Origin: Micromonospora sp. DSM 45708
Lineage (GTDB): Bacteria; Actinomycetota; Actinomycetes; Mycobacteriales; Micromonosporaceae
Assembly: GCF_039566955.1 (NCBI RefSeq)
Contig: NZ_CP154796.1
Coordinates: 2,170,001-2,234,000 of the forward strand
Direction of reading: 5' to 3'
Length of the DNA: 64,000 nt
Shown here: one piece after another, positions 52,713-63,882 of the stretch
How positions within the stretch are numbered: position 1 is the stretch's first letter
How the letters are laid out: each line of letters opens with the position of its first letter
The notes under the pieces: generated by a model
Databases searched by the model: none
What the model was told of the DNA's origin: nothing
Seen by the model: only the letters and a program-made list of their open reading frames with translations
Made by a program: the position numbers and the translations under genes

Positions 52713-52975
52713 GCGGCGTCTCGAAGGCAGGTGACCGGCCACCGGCGGAGCCCTCGGGCCCGCTGGTGGCGTCCTGCTCGGGCGACCCGGTACGTGGGCC
52801 CCGATCCCACGGCGGCAGGCCGGCCCGGTTGGTGCGGGAGGTGCGGGCCTGCGGCACCCCGCTGGCCCGAGCGACGGCGAACCGACGCGCACATCCCGTG
52901 ATCGACCCGGCCGCCCGCGCGAAGGCGGCGGCGAGGCACGGCCAGGTCCCGTCGCTCGTCACCGCCGCGGAGGCT

Positions 52976-53035
52976 ACGAGGTCTCCGGTACCGGGGATCA
53001 TCTTCGTCGACGAACCCCGCCGCCGGAGACCTCGT
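52976..53035. terminator. Hairpin between convergent LLM and PCP-C genes
   Basis: A 13-bp inverted repeat (52976-52988 with 53023-53035) encloses a 34-base loop that itself contains CCGGGG/CCCC pairing. It sits in the 368-bp gap between two convergent genes, close to the stop of the PCP-C gene. The rest of this gap (52713-52975) shows no supported gene. Confidence 0.7.
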
Positions 53036-53080
53036 CGTCGGGCGGCCACCGGCACGCGGCGCCCGACCTCGGGAGGACGG

Positions 53081-54691
53081 CTAGCTCGCGGTCTCCGCCT
53101 CAAGCTGCTCCGGCCCGTTGTCGATGATGTCGGCGAAGTGCTTGCCGAGTTCGTTGGAGAGGCTGCCCTCGTAGAGGTCGGTCCGCACCACCAGGTGCAT
53201 CTCCAGGCCGTCGGGGACGGGCAGGACCTCGAGGACGAAGTCGTGCACGGACGCGGTCCAGTCGTCGTTCCTGGAATCCATCACGCCGGGGACGCTGCCG
53301 AGGCTGAGCGCCGGCACCGAGTTGTAGACCACGGCCGGCTTGCCGATGAACATCGCCTCCAGGCCGCCGAACGCACCCAGGATGCTGGCCATCTGCTTCA
53401 TGTCCAGCAGGACGTCGCGTGCGGCCATGCCCTGGAGGTACGAGTCGCGGATGCGGGCGAGGAGGTGCGGGCCGGACCGGAACGGCCCGTTCGGCCGCAG
53501 CAGGATGTTGCCGACCCGGGTGGTGATCGTCCCGTCGATCATCTCGCCGGCCTTGTTCCCGATCGAGACCATCAGCCCGAGGTCGTGCGGAGCGCCGGCC
53601 CGGATGAGCGACTGGACGTACACCGCCACCATGCCCACGGACGGCGGCATCCCGTTGGCGCTGGCGTAGTCGTCCCAGGCCCGCAACCGGCTCCTGGACA
53701 TGGTGAAGGAGAAGTCCGACGCGGGCCCGCTCGGCTCCGTCGGCCCGTCCTTGCGCCCGGGCAGCCGGCAGGGCGGGAGGTCGCGCAGTTCGTTGAGCCA
53801 GTACCGGCGCTGGGCCTCGGCGTCCTGCGTCCTGAGCTGGTGACGGTAGTCCGCGGCCATCTCGGCGAGTGTCGCCGTTCTGCCGGGCCACTGCGGCGCC
53901 CTCCCGGCCGTGCGGGCGGAGTAGGCCGCCGACAGCTCCGCCGTCATGATCTCCAGCGAACGGCCGTCGAACGCGGCGTGGTGCGCGGCCACCCCGAACA
54001 GGGTGCGCCCGCTCTGCCTGCTGTGCACGAGCACACACCGCCAGACGTCCCCCTGGTCGATGTGCAACGGCTGCTCCAGTGCTGCCCAGAGCGCGTCACC
54101 CGCCGTGCCGTCGTCGTTCTGCTCCGGCAGCCGCTCGAACCGCGCCTGCCCCGGGTCGGCCGGCACCTCGGCCAGGCCGAGATCCGGCTCGAAGAGGTAC
54201 TTGGCGTGCAGAGCCTGATGGCGGCGGTGCACGTCGGTGGCGGCGGCGGCGAGCGCCTCGTCGTCGACCTGGCCGTCGAACCACCAGGCGAACCGCGGCA
54301 CGATGTCCATCGGGACGGTGTGAGCCTGCATGGGGGTGATCGCCACGAGTTCGGCGTTTCTCTCGACTGCCGGCGCGACCGGTGTGCGGGGGCCGCCGTT
54401 CGCACTCTCGTGGGCATCGATCCAGGTCGCGAGCTGGGCGACGGTCGGGGTCCGGAAGAGCTGGGTGAACCTGACCCGGGTCCCGGTCGCCTGTTCCAAC
54501 CGGGCACACGCGACGGTCACCGCCACCGAGTCGAGGCCCAGGTCGAAGACGGAGGCCATGCGCGGCAGGCTGGAGATGCCGAGCATCTCGCCGAATATCC
54601 GCGCGATGGTGCTCTCCGTCTCGCCGCGCGGGCGTTCGTCCGGTGAGAGGACCCCGCTGGGGTCGTGTCGCAGGTCTTCTCGCTGCGTCAT
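53081..54691 (-). CDS. NRPS PCP-condensation didomain
   Basis: A 536-residue protein with an N-terminal carrier domain (S55 in FDLGLDSVAV) and a condensation-type domain. The C-domain motif HHxxxDG reads HHAAFDG (H237-G243), preceded by FGVAA. The order PCP then C means the carrier is loaded by another protein, presumably from the A-PCP at 42209 or an unseen A domain, and the C domain acts on it or releases the chain onto a nucleophile. ATG at 54691 has AAGGAG five bases upstream. It is divergent from the FAD-oxidase gene, and lies 9 kb from the other NRPS genes. Confidence 0.92.
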   Translation of the reverse strand: MTQREDLRHDPSGVLSPDERPRGETESTIARIFGEMLGISSLPRMASVFDLGLDSVAVTVACARLEQATGTRVRFTQLFRTPTVAQLATWIDAHESANGGPRTPVAPAVERNAELVAITPMQAHTVPMDIVPRFAWWFDGQVDDEALAAAATDVHRRHQALHAKYLFEPDLGLAEVPADPGQARFERLPEQNDDGTAGDALWAALEQPLHIDQGDVWRCVLVHSRQSGRTLFGVAAHHAAFDGRSLEIMTAELSAAYSARTAGRAPQWPGRTATLAEMAADYRHQLRTQDAEAQRRYWLNELRDLPPCRLPGRKDGPTEPSGPASDFSFTMSRSRLRAWDDYASANGMPPSVGMVAVYVQSLIRAGAPHDLGLMVSIGNKAGEMIDGTITTRVGNILLRPNGPFRSGPHLLARIRDSYLQGMAARDVLLDMKQMASILGAFGGLEAMFIGKPAVVYNSVPALSLGSVPGVMDSRNDDWTASVHDFVLEVLPVPDGLEMHLVVRTDLYEGSLSNELGKHFADIIDNGPEQLEAETAS

Positions 54692-55178
54692 GCCCGCTCC
54701 TTAGAGGATGGATTAGCGTTCGGCAAACAGGTCGGGTCGCTCAGGCGCCGGTCGGTGGTGCCGGCTGCGGTGCCTGGTCGGTGGTTCTGGTGCCGGCGGG
54801 TGGCAGCGCCGGCCCCGGGTGCCGCCCGCGTGTCCAGCTCCGCATGCGACCGGGGCGTGTCCTCGGAACCCACCGTCGGCCACCTGGGGAATTCGTGCTC
54901 CCGGGCAGCCCGCACAAAGTTTCCTCCGCCGGGTCGGGTGCCACCTGGCCATTGATGCTCGGCGTCACGGTCGCCCGACTCCTTCGCATTAGGCCTTAAT
55001 TGGGCGTTGGGGCACACGTCAGAAGTCACTTGTGCTTGTCACTGTCGCAGGCTGATCTCCGCGATACACCTCCAAAAGAGCTACCTGAATCGCCGAATAG
55101 AGCAATTCTGAAGTAGACCGCCGGGCGGCGTCGCTGTTCTCATGTACCCCGTCACTGTGACGATTGGGGGAACTGAAA
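54692..55178. other. 487-bp divergent promoter region (PCP-C / FAD oxidase)
   Basis: Between two divergent genes. The part 54985-55140 is AT-richer than its surroundings and is the most likely place for promoters in both directions. No gene is supported here. Confidence 0.45.
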
Positions 55179-56795
55179 ATGGCGGATTTAAGTCGCCGTG
55201 GGCTTCTCGCAGGTGCGGTTGCCGGGGGGATCACTGTCGGACTGAGCGGGAACAGCGCGAGTGCGGCGCAGCCGGGTGTCCACGCAGAATCGTCGGCCGC
55301 GAAGTGCGCGTCGCCTTCTGCGGTGGCGGTCGGGACCAATGACCCGCGATACCCGAGCCTCATCACCCCTTGGAACAGGCGATTCCAGGGGAGCCCGCAG
55401 AATGTGCACCTGGTGTACAACGCAAAGCAGGTCGCCGAGGTCGTCGGGGGTGCGGTCGCAGCGAACAAGCGATTTGCGGTACGCAGTGGCGGGCATTCTT
55501 TCGAGAACCTGACGTCTTCTCCCGACATTCAGGAACTGATCGACGTATCGCAGATGTCGGATGTCTATTACGACCCCAAACGGCGGGCGTTCGCCATCGA
55601 AAGCGGCGCGACGCTGGGTAAGGTGTACGACACCCTCGTCAAGGGGTGGGCGGTCACCATTCCGGGCGGAATCTGCCCCGGTGTGGGTGTCGGCGGCCAC
55701 ATCGCCGGCGGCGGCTACGGCTTCCTGTCGCGCCGGTACGGTCTCGCGGCCGACTACCTGTACGCCGTGGAGGTCGTGACCGTCGACAAGTCGGGAAAGC
55801 CCCGGATCGTCGTCGCGACGCGTGACGAGGGTGACCCCAACCGGGACCTCTGGTGGGCGCACACCGGTGGCGGGGGCGGAAACTTCGGCGTCGTGACGCG
55901 CTACTGGATGCGACGTCCGGGCACGGACTCCACCGACCCCGCCGACCTGCTGCCCCGGGCGCCCGCGACCATGATCCGGCGAGCGGTCGTGATGTCCTGG
56001 GACCAGTTGGACCGCGCCTCGTTCCTGAAGTTCTTCCGGAACTACACCAACTGGTACGAGCAGAACAGCGCGCCCGACTCGCCGAATGCGAATCTGTGGG
56101 GCGGGTTCTTCACCTTCCACAAGTCGGCCGGGCCGGTCGGCTTCATCGTGGGCGTGGACAGTGGGGTGCCGGGCGCCCAGGGCCTCGTCGACGCGCACGT
56201 CGAGGCGGTCATGTCGGGGGTGGGCGTGCAGCCCGCGTCGGACACCACCGAGTTCGCGCCGTACCTCGACGACCGGAACTGGCAGAGCGAGCCGGACTCG
56301 CGTTCCAAGGACAAGGCCGCCAACCTGCGCAAGGGTTTCTCGGACAGCCAGCTCGCGACCATCTACCGTCGGCTGACCGACCCGGAGCCCACGAACGCGG
56401 GCGCCGCGCTCACCATGTCCGGGTACGGCGGCAGGATCAACGCGGTGGCCCCGGACGCGACCGCGACCGCGGACCGCGACTGCATCCTGCGGGTGTACTT
56501 CACCGGCGGCCGGTGGACCTCGCCCGACGACGACGCGAAGAACATCAAGTGGATTCGCGAGTTCTACCGCGACGTCTTCTCGGAGACGGGCGGGGTGCCG
56601 GTGCCGAACGCGATCAACGGCGGCAGCTACATCAACTACATCGACGCCGATCTCGCCGACCCGGCCTGGAACACGTCGGGGACGTCGTGGGCGGAGCTGT
56701 ACTACAAGTCCAACTATCCGCGGCTCCAGCAGATCAAGAAGCGGTACGACCCGCGGAACGTGTTCCACCACGCTCTGTCGATCGTGCCGAGGTGA
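55179..56795 (+). CDS. Tat-exported berberine-bridge-type FAD oxidase, bicovalent flavin, with TTA codon
   Basis: A 538-residue protein beginning with a twin-arginine signal ([13 protein letters not shown], residues 5-17, cleavage near ASAA at 27-30). The mature part is a berberine-bridge/glucooligosaccharide-oxidase-type enzyme. Both covalent FAD attachment residues are present: H106 in [10 protein letters not shown] and C166 in [19 protein letters not shown]. Such enzymes make ring closures or oxidise alcohols using O2 and work outside the cell, which would place a late step there. The ATG at 55179 follows GGGGG. The fourth codon is TTA (55188-55190), suggesting bldA-type control. The following gene overlaps its stop by four bases. 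Confidence 0.93.
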   Translation: MADLSRRGLLAGAVAGGITVGLSGNSASAAQPGVHAESSAAKCASPSAVAVGTNDPRYPSLITPWNRRFQGSPQNVHLVYNAKQVAEVVGGAVAANKRFAVRSGGHSFENLTSSPDIQELIDVSQMSDVYYDPKRRAFAIESGATLGKVYDTLVKGWAVTIPGGICPGVGVGGHIAGGGYGFLSRRYGLAADYLYAVEVVTVDKSGKPRIVVATRDEGDPNRDLWWAHTGGGGGNFGVVTRYWMRRPGTDSTDPADLLPRAPATMIRRAVVMSWDQLDRASFLKFFRNYTNWYEQNSAPDSPNANLWGGFFTFHKSAGPVGFIVGVDSGVPGAQGLVDAHVEAVMSGVGVQPASDTTEFAPYLDDRNWQSEPDSRSKDKAANLRKGFSDSQLATIYRRLTDPEPTNAGAALTMSGYGGRINAVAPDATATADRDCILRVYFTGGRWTSPDDDAKNIKWIREFYRDVFSETGGVPVPNAINGGSYINYIDADLADPAWNTSGTSWAELYYKSNYPRLQQIKKRYDPRNVFHHALSIVPR

Positions 56796-57583
56796 CCGTT
56801 CGGTACCGGAAGCAGGATCGGGTCGCCTACATCACCCTGGACCGGCCACATGTGTTGAACGCGCTGGACCTGCGTACGCATGAGGAACTCGCGGAGATCT
56901 GGGACGACTTCGAAGCCGATGACGACATCTGGGTCGGCGTGCTCACCGGAGCGGGTGAGCGCGCCTTCTCGGTCGGGCAGGATCTCAAGGAGTTGGTGGC
57001 CCTGACCGAACAGGGTCAGGCCACCCCGTCCACCTTCGGCAGCCGGGGCAAGCCGGGCTGGCCCCGGCTGACCGAACGGTTCGGTCTCGCCAAGCCGCTG
57101 ATCGGCCGGGTCGACGGGTACGCCCTCGGCGGTGGTTGTGAGCTGGCCCTGGCCTGTGACGTCATCGTCGCCTCGGATCGTTCGGTCTTCGGTCTCACCG
57201 AGGCCAGGTTCGGTCTGATTCCCGGGGCGGGTGGGGTCTTCAGGCTGACCCGGCAGATGCCCTACCGGGTCGCGGTCGGGCATCTGATCAGCGGTCGCCG
57301 GTTCGACGCCGCACGCGCCTACGAGCTGGGGCTGGTCAACGAGGTGGTGCCGGCCGCCGAACTCGACGCGAGCGTGGCGAGTTGGGTCGAGGACATCCTG
57401 CGCTGTGCCCCGCTGTCGGTGCGTGCGATCAAGGAGGCCGCGGCTACCTCAGCGACCCTGCGGCTCGCCGACGCCTTCGCCACCCGCTACGTCTGGGAGG
57501 AGCAGCGCATGCACAGCGCTGACGCGGTCGAAGGTCCGCTCGCCTTCACCCAGCGGCGGGACCCGGTCTGGCGGGGGAACTGA
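56792..57583 (+). CDS. Enoyl-CoA hydratase/isomerase family protein
   Basis: A 263-residue crotonase-fold protein. The oxyanion hole is formed in AFSVGQDL (residues 58-65) and [10 protein letters not shown] (109-118); the catalytic glutamates correspond to E117 and E137 in [14 protein letters not shown]. It adds water to, or isomerises, an enoyl-CoA or related thioester. GTG at 56792 overlaps the FAD-oxidase stop (GTGA), so the cytoplasmic enzyme and the exported oxidase are co-translated. It probably provides or consumes an acyl-CoA building block together with the acetyl-CoA synthetase nearby. Confidence 0.92.
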   Translation: MTVRYRKQDRVAYITLDRPHVLNALDLRTHEELAEIWDDFEADDDIWVGVLTGAGERAFSVGQDLKELVALTEQGQATPSTFGSRGKPGWPRLTERFGLAKPLIGRVDGYALGGGCELALACDVIVASDRSVFGLTEARFGLIPGAGGVFRLTRQMPYRVAVGHLISGRRFDAARAYELGLVNEVVPAAELDASVASWVEDILRCAPLSVRAIKEAAATSATLRLADAFATRYVWEEQRMHSADAVEGPLAFTQRRDPVWRGN

Positions 57584-57658
57584 GCGTTCGACCAGGACGC
57601 CCACCCGGCCGCCACGGCCGATCGCTCGTCGCTGCCAGCGGGGCCGCGGAGCCCACGA

Positions 57659-57684
57659 CGCCCCACCGGTGACCCGGTGGGGCG
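57659..57684. terminator. Hairpin after the enoyl-CoA hydratase gene
   Basis: A perfect 11-bp stem (57659-57669 with 57674-57684) with a 4-base loop, 75 bases beyond the plus-strand stop and before the convergent acetyl-CoA synthetase stop. Confidence 0.7.
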
Positions 57685-57737
57685 AGCGTGGTCGTCGCGG
57701 CCCGGCCGGCCGAGCGGTGCCGGGTCGGGACCGGGCG

Positions 57738-57801
57738 CCGGAACCGCGACCTCCGTCCCGTCCATGATGGCGGACAGAACGGAGGTCGCGACTGTTCCGG
57801 G
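57738..57801. repeat. Long interrupted inverted repeat between convergent genes
   Basis: Arms CCGGAAC + CGCGACCTCCGT (57738-57756) and their complement (57779-57801) pair over 19 bp, with a 3-base bulge in the right arm and a 22-base loop. It lies 46 bases beyond the acetyl-CoA synthetase stop. It may be a second terminator, serving the minus strand, or the trace of a small mobile element; no ORF accompanies it. Confidence 0.6.
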
Positions 57802-57846
57802 GAGAGGGAGCGCCCACCGACGCGCTGACGCGGAACGCTCCCCGGC

Positions 57847-59826
<1,980 letters not shown>

Positions 59827-59963
59827 GGTGGCAGCTCCTCTCGCGGCGTCAGCGCGCTACCCAGTTCAGCCGCAACGCCGCCGGCGAGCATCTCCGACCG
59901 TGCGGGACGCCGGATGGTCCAGCGGGGCCGCCGTCGGCGGGCTTCCGCTGGACCAGGACGCGA

Positions 59964-60782
59964 TCACTCCGGCTTGCGGCCCCAGGCCTGGACGTACAGG
60001 TGTGAGATCACGGTGGTGCCGGGATCGGCGAGGTGACTGCTCAACGCCGAGTGCAGCTCGTCGAATTCCTCTCTGGTGATCAGCTCGCTCGAGATGAGCC
60101 GGTCCCGCAGGTTCTCGGCGAAGTCGGCGAGGACCATGCGCCGCTCGTGCCCGGGCTCGTGGTCGATGTAGACGACGGGCCGCACCTGGACGTCGACGAG
60201 GCCGGCGCGACGGAGCAGGTTGGGCATCCGCCTGCCGACGAACAGGTTGATGTTGTTGCGGTCCGCGTACTGCTGGGAGACCGCCATGAGCCGGCTCCAC
60301 GACTCGGCGGGCGGGTCGCACACCTGCCCGACCCGATCGCCCTCGTGGAACGCGACCCATCCGCCCGGGCGGGCCAGCCGCACCGCCTCGGCGACGATCT
60401 CCTCGGGCCTCGGCACGTTGTGCAGGATCAGCCGCTCGGTGACGAGGTCGAAGCTGTCGCCGGGGAGGCCGGTCGCCCGCGCGTCGCCTTGCCGCACGTC
60501 GACGTTGTCCAGCGTGCGGTCCACCACGAACTTGCGCGCGAGCTCGACCGACTCCGCGTCGCGCTCGACGCCGATCACGGTTCCGGTCGGCCCTACCCGT
60601 CTGGCCAACTCGTCCAGGCAGCCACGGGGCCCCACGCCGAGCTCCACGACGTTCTTACCGTCGAGCGGGCCGACCTGGTCGAACAACCATGCCGCCTCGG
60701 AGTGGAAGTCCTCCGCCTGTGCCTGTAGCCGCTCGTGCTCGGCGCTCCGGTAGCCAAGAAAGTACTGGTCCTCGCGAATCAT
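59964..60782 (-). CDS. SAM-dependent methyltransferase
   Basis: A 272-residue class I methyltransferase. Motif I is VVELGVGPRGCLDEL (about residues 45-59, E-L-G-x-G-x-x-G), motif II acid in VIGVERDAES, and post-motif SFDLVTERLILHNVPRPEEIV, followed by a cap-type C-terminal region. It methylates a small molecule on O, N or C. The ATG at 60782 has GAGGGAAG upstream. It lies exactly between the two copies of the acetyl-CoA synthetase leader, and so may have been brought in by the duplication event. It is transcribed in the direction of acetyl-CoA synthetase. Confidence 0.9.
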   Translation of the reverse strand: MIREDQYFLGYRSAEHERLQAQAEDFHSEAAWLFDQVGPLDGKNVVELGVGPRGCLDELARRVGPTGTVIGVERDAESVELARKFVVDRTLDNVDVRQGDARATGLPGDSFDLVTERLILHNVPRPEEIVAEAVRLARPGGWVAFHEGDRVGQVCDPPAESWSRLMAVSQQYADRNNINLFVGRRMPNLLRRAGLVDVQVRPVVYIDHEPGHERRMVLADFAENLRDRLISSELITREEFDELHSALSSHLADPGTTVISHLYVQAWGRKPE

Positions 60783-60857
60783 CGATGCTGACTTCCCTCG
60801 TTGGTCGGGGCCGCGGCGCGGCCGGGGGGAGTGTGGTGCGTTTGCTGAGATGTCGAA

Positions 60858-61071
60858 GTGCCGCGTCCGGAACACCGGCGCGTCGGGGGGCGGCGTCGTC
60901 GTTGGTGTCCGCTGGGGCGTCGGCGGCCACCTCAGGGCGGTGCCGCGGACGATCGCGTCTCGGTGGGACGACTCTCCAGCGGCGTGGTCATGGTGGAAGC
61001 TCCTTTCGTGTTTCGACGTGCCATCTCAGTCCAGCCGCAACATCGCCGTCAGGCATCTCCGACCGTGCGGG
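60858..61071 (-). pseudogene. Relic of the acetyl-CoA synthetase promoter and 5' end (repeat copy 2)
   Basis: On the minus strand an ATG at 60991 with AAGGAGC-type ribosome site opens MTTPLESRPTETRSSAAPP and then stops; the true gene begins MTTPLENLSTETRTFAPPP. After frameshift the sequence continues as ADAPADTNDDAAP, matching TADTYDDAAADTP. The upstream 80 bases match the true leader, including a 19-base identical block. It is a broken duplicate of about 214 bases. The rest of the 476-bp gap (60783-60857 and 61072-61258) shows no gene. Confidence 0.82.
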
Positions 61072-61258
61072 GCTGTCGGCCGACCACGGGACGGCCGACG
61101 CCGGTGACCGCCCACCCGGCGAAACGCCGCCGCCACCCCCCGGGTGTCCGGGAGGTGGCGACCCGACTGCGTTCGCCGCACCTGCCTGCGCGACCGCGAT
61201 CATCGACGCCGTCGGGTGCGACGGAGCGCGGTCCTTCGGTACGGCCGGGGGAGCGGAC

Positions 61259-62599
61259 TCAGATGCTGACGGTGTAGTCGCGGGGGGTCCGACGGGGCGG
61301 CCCGTCGACGTACGAGTTGTAGGCTTCGAGGATCTGTTGACCCTCCTCGTTCGCCTTGGCGAACGCGGCGGCCGGCTCGGCATCGTCGACCAGCACGTCC
61401 TGCATCGCGGAGACCAGCTTGCCGACGATGGCGGCGTGGTCGCCCATGAGGGGTCCGAGCGACGCCGGCGAGCCGTCCGTCTCCGCCGCCTGCTCACTGG
61501 CCGGTCGCAGGTTGGGGTTGCGCGCGAACCAGTCCTCGGCGGCGAGTGCGTCGAGCGCCGGCGTGGTGATGGGGATGCGCCAGTGCAGCTTCGCCCACTC
61601 CGCGACGTAACGAGGGCTGTTCAGGTACTGCATGAACGCCAGCGCGCCGTCCTGCTTCTCCTGGCTGAGACCCGAGGCGAGGAAGAGCGAGAACCCGCCC
61701 AGGCTGTTGCCCGCGAGAGGAACCTCGTCGTTGTACGGCATACGGCCGGCCTCGACCGTGAAGCCGTGACGCTCACCTCGCTGAATGAGGTGAGTGGCAT
61801 CGACGGATGACGTGATGAGCAGGGCGATCTCCTGGTTCTCGAACGCCTTGAAGCAGCCGAGGAAGTCCCCTGCCGTTCCGGTGTACAGATAGTGGCCGTT
61901 GCGGTGCAGGCGTCGCCACCACTCGACGTAGGCCATCATCTCGTCCGAGGCGAGGTTGACCTTCTCCGGCCGTGCCGAGCGGCCGTTGTCGTGGTCCGCG
62001 ATCAGCCCGCCCTGCTGGGCGACCGACTGGAGGAAGAACCAGTAGCAGTTCGGCCAGGCGATGCGGTGCGAGGGCCCGTCGGGGAGTTTCGCCACCGCCT
62101 CGCACGCGGCCTCCACCTCGCGCCAGGTACGCGGGGGCTTGGTCACGCCGGCGCGGTTGAGGATGCTCATGTTGGCGTAGAGCACCAGGGTGGACGCCGT
62201 CCGGGGCATGGAGACCAGATCACCGGCGTAGCGGAAGAAGTCACGTGCCGCCGGCAGCATGTCGCCGAGCACGATCGGCTCACCGAGGATCTCGGTTCGC
62301 CCCGCGATGGCCCCGTCGATGGACGTGAACAGCGGCGAGCCGTCGTTCTTGAGCGTGTCCATCATGGTCCGCGTCAGCGTGAAGTGGAATTCCGCGACAT
62401 CGGGCGGATTCCCTTGCTCGACGGCTCGGGTCACGGCTTCGGGCATCGTGTAGAAGTCCTGGGCCTTGATTTCGACCAGATATTCCGGGTGCTTCTCGTT
62501 GAACTCTTGGGCAGCGGTCACCGCGATGTCCGGCTGATCTGCCATCTTGTAGCTGGCGGGATCGCTCAACCACACGCTGATACCGGTCCTCGTGGCCAT
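61259..62599 (-). CDS. ABC solute-binding-protein homologue without signal peptide
   Basis: A 446-residue protein of the extracellular solute-binding family 1 (UgpB/MalE-like): FNEKHPEYLVEIKAQDF, NPPDVAEFHFTLTRTMM, VLYANMSILNRAG.TKPPRTWREVEAACEAV, GGFSLFLASGLSQEKQDGALAFMQYL. Normal members are lipoproteins, but here the product begins MATRTGISVWLSDPASYKMAD with no hydrophobic core, lipobox or Tat motif, while GGAGG sits eight bases before that ATG, so the start is well fixed. It should stay in the cytoplasm, and no ABC permease gene is present. It may have become a ligand-binding or enzymatic component of the pathway. Confidence 0.88.
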   Translation of the reverse strand: MATRTGISVWLSDPASYKMADQPDIAVTAAQEFNEKHPEYLVEIKAQDFYTMPEAVTRAVEQGNPPDVAEFHFTLTRTMMDTLKNDGSPLFTSIDGAIAGRTEILGEPIVLGDMLPAARDFFRYAGDLVSMPRTASTLVLYANMSILNRAGVTKPPRTWREVEAACEAVAKLPDGPSHRIAWPNCYWFFLQSVAQQGGLIADHDNGRSARPEKVNLASDEMMAYVEWWRRLHRNGHYLYTGTAGDFLGCFKAFENQEIALLITSSVDATHLIQRGERHGFTVEAGRMPYNDEVPLAGNSLGGFSLFLASGLSQEKQDGALAFMQYLNSPRYVAEWAKLHWRIPITTPALDALAAEDWFARNPNLRPASEQAAETDGSPASLGPLMGDHAAIVGKLVSAMQDVLVDDAEPAAAFAKANEEGQQILEAYNSYVDGPPRRTPRDYTVSI

Positions 62600-62999
62600 A
62601 TACTAACCCTCCGTCATTATCAATGCGGGCCAATTTCTATGGTGACAAGAAGTTAGCTCGGGTCAGCGTCCCAGTGGCGCGGCGCTGGCCGCAACTTCGA
62701 CTTTGCTGGGCTTATGGCTCGGCTGTGCGGCGCGCTTACATTTCGTCGCGCGGATGCGATTCGGCCGTCTCGGTGCCGACGTCCGGCACGGCCCGACCGA
62801 CGGGTTCTCCCGCCGGCCGTGCGGCTCGGGGCGAAAGCGGCGGGCCCGGGCCGGGGCACGGGCGCCGGGTGGCAGCAGCCGTCCAGAATCCGGCGCCCCG
62901 ACCCGGCATCCGCGATCCCGGACGCCCGCCGCGTCCGGTCCACGTGCTGGCCGGCCGAACGGCGTGCTGCTCCGGCAGCCGCGGCCCGGGCCGGTCGCG
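62600..62999. other. 400-bp gap between the solute-binding homologue and SnoaL-like genes
   Basis: AT-richer next to the solute-binding gene (62590-62760), likely its promoter. The remainder is GC-rich with no supported ORF. Confidence 0.4.
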
Positions 63000-63440
63000 C
63001 TACTCCGGACGGTTGCGCGGGCAGTTCTGGTAGACGGCGAGACGCCACTGCCCGTCACGCTTCACGAGAATCCACGAGGCGCGGATCGCGGCCGTGTCGG
63101 GGAGCTCCGTCTCACCGGCCGGAATGACACCGCCCTGGCTGATCAGCGCGACCGCACCGGGGCCGAGCGGCTTCATGTCGATGGGCTGCCCGGTCACCCG
63201 GGTGCCCTTGTAGGGGCCCGCGAACGCGGTCGCCATGAACTGCAGGATCTCCGCGCGGCCCTTCTTGTACACGCCGGGCAGGATGAGCGTTCCGTCCTCG
63301 ACGAACAGATCGGCGAAACCGTCGGCGTCGTGCGCCGCCCACGTCGCGATCATGCGGGCGGGGAGGGCGGCGATTTCGGCCTGGTCCGCGTCCTGGTCCG
63401 CGGTCTTGGCGCCGTTGGGTGCGGAGTTCTTCGTCGTCAT
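63000..63440 (-). CDS. SnoaL-like (SgcJ/EcaC) small protein
   Basis: A 146-residue protein of the NTF2/SnoaL-like superfamily, close in pattern to the SgcJ/EcaC group: MIATWAAHDADGFADLFVEDGTLILPGVYKKGRAEI is the family block (key A-H-D-A-D-x-F-A-x-L-F and D-G), followed by IRASWILVKRDGQWRLAVYQN. The cone-shaped fold binds small hydrophobic molecules; members include cyclases, hydroxylases and helper proteins in natural-product clusters. The ATG at 63440 has GGAAG upstream. Role in this cluster unknown. Confidence 0.88.
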   Translation of the reverse strand: MTTKNSAPNGAKTADQDADQAEIAALPARMIATWAAHDADGFADLFVEDGTLILPGVYKKGRAEILQFMATAFAGPYKGTRVTGQPIDMKPLGPGAVALISQGGVIPAGETELPDTAAIRASWILVKRDGQWRLAVYQNCPRNRPE

Positions 63441-63882
63441 GCCGTGCTCGCTTCCATGAGGCCGGTGGCGGCTCGTTCGGCCGTGGCGTGATGGGTGGGC
63501 GTCGGCGTATTCGGCGCAGACAACGGCCCGCCGACGTAACGACAATCGCACCGTGACCTGATCGGTGCATCTTCGGTGTTGCCGCGCCCGGGTATCGCCC
63601 GACCCGCCGCAGGGGTGCGAGCCGAATTGCGGAAAAGGAGGATGAGAATTCGATTCCGTGCCGACCGTCCGGCCGGCGGAGCATTCATGGTCGAACAGCC
63701 CCGGCGGTGCGGGTTCACTTCACCCGCGTATCCGCCCGACGCGCCGAGGCACGCGGGAACGGCGCCCGACCGGCGGTGGCCCCGGATGACGGGGTGCGTA
63801 TCCCGGCCCGGGACGAGCCGGTCCACGGACCCGATCGTGCCGGGCCCGGCGGCGTGGCACGGAGCCCGGCCGTGCCGGCGGG
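63441..63882. other. 442-bp gap near the right edge
   Basis: No ORF here has both good codon bias and a ribosome site. It presumably holds the promoter of the SnoaL-like gene in its first 150 bases. Confidence 0.4.
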
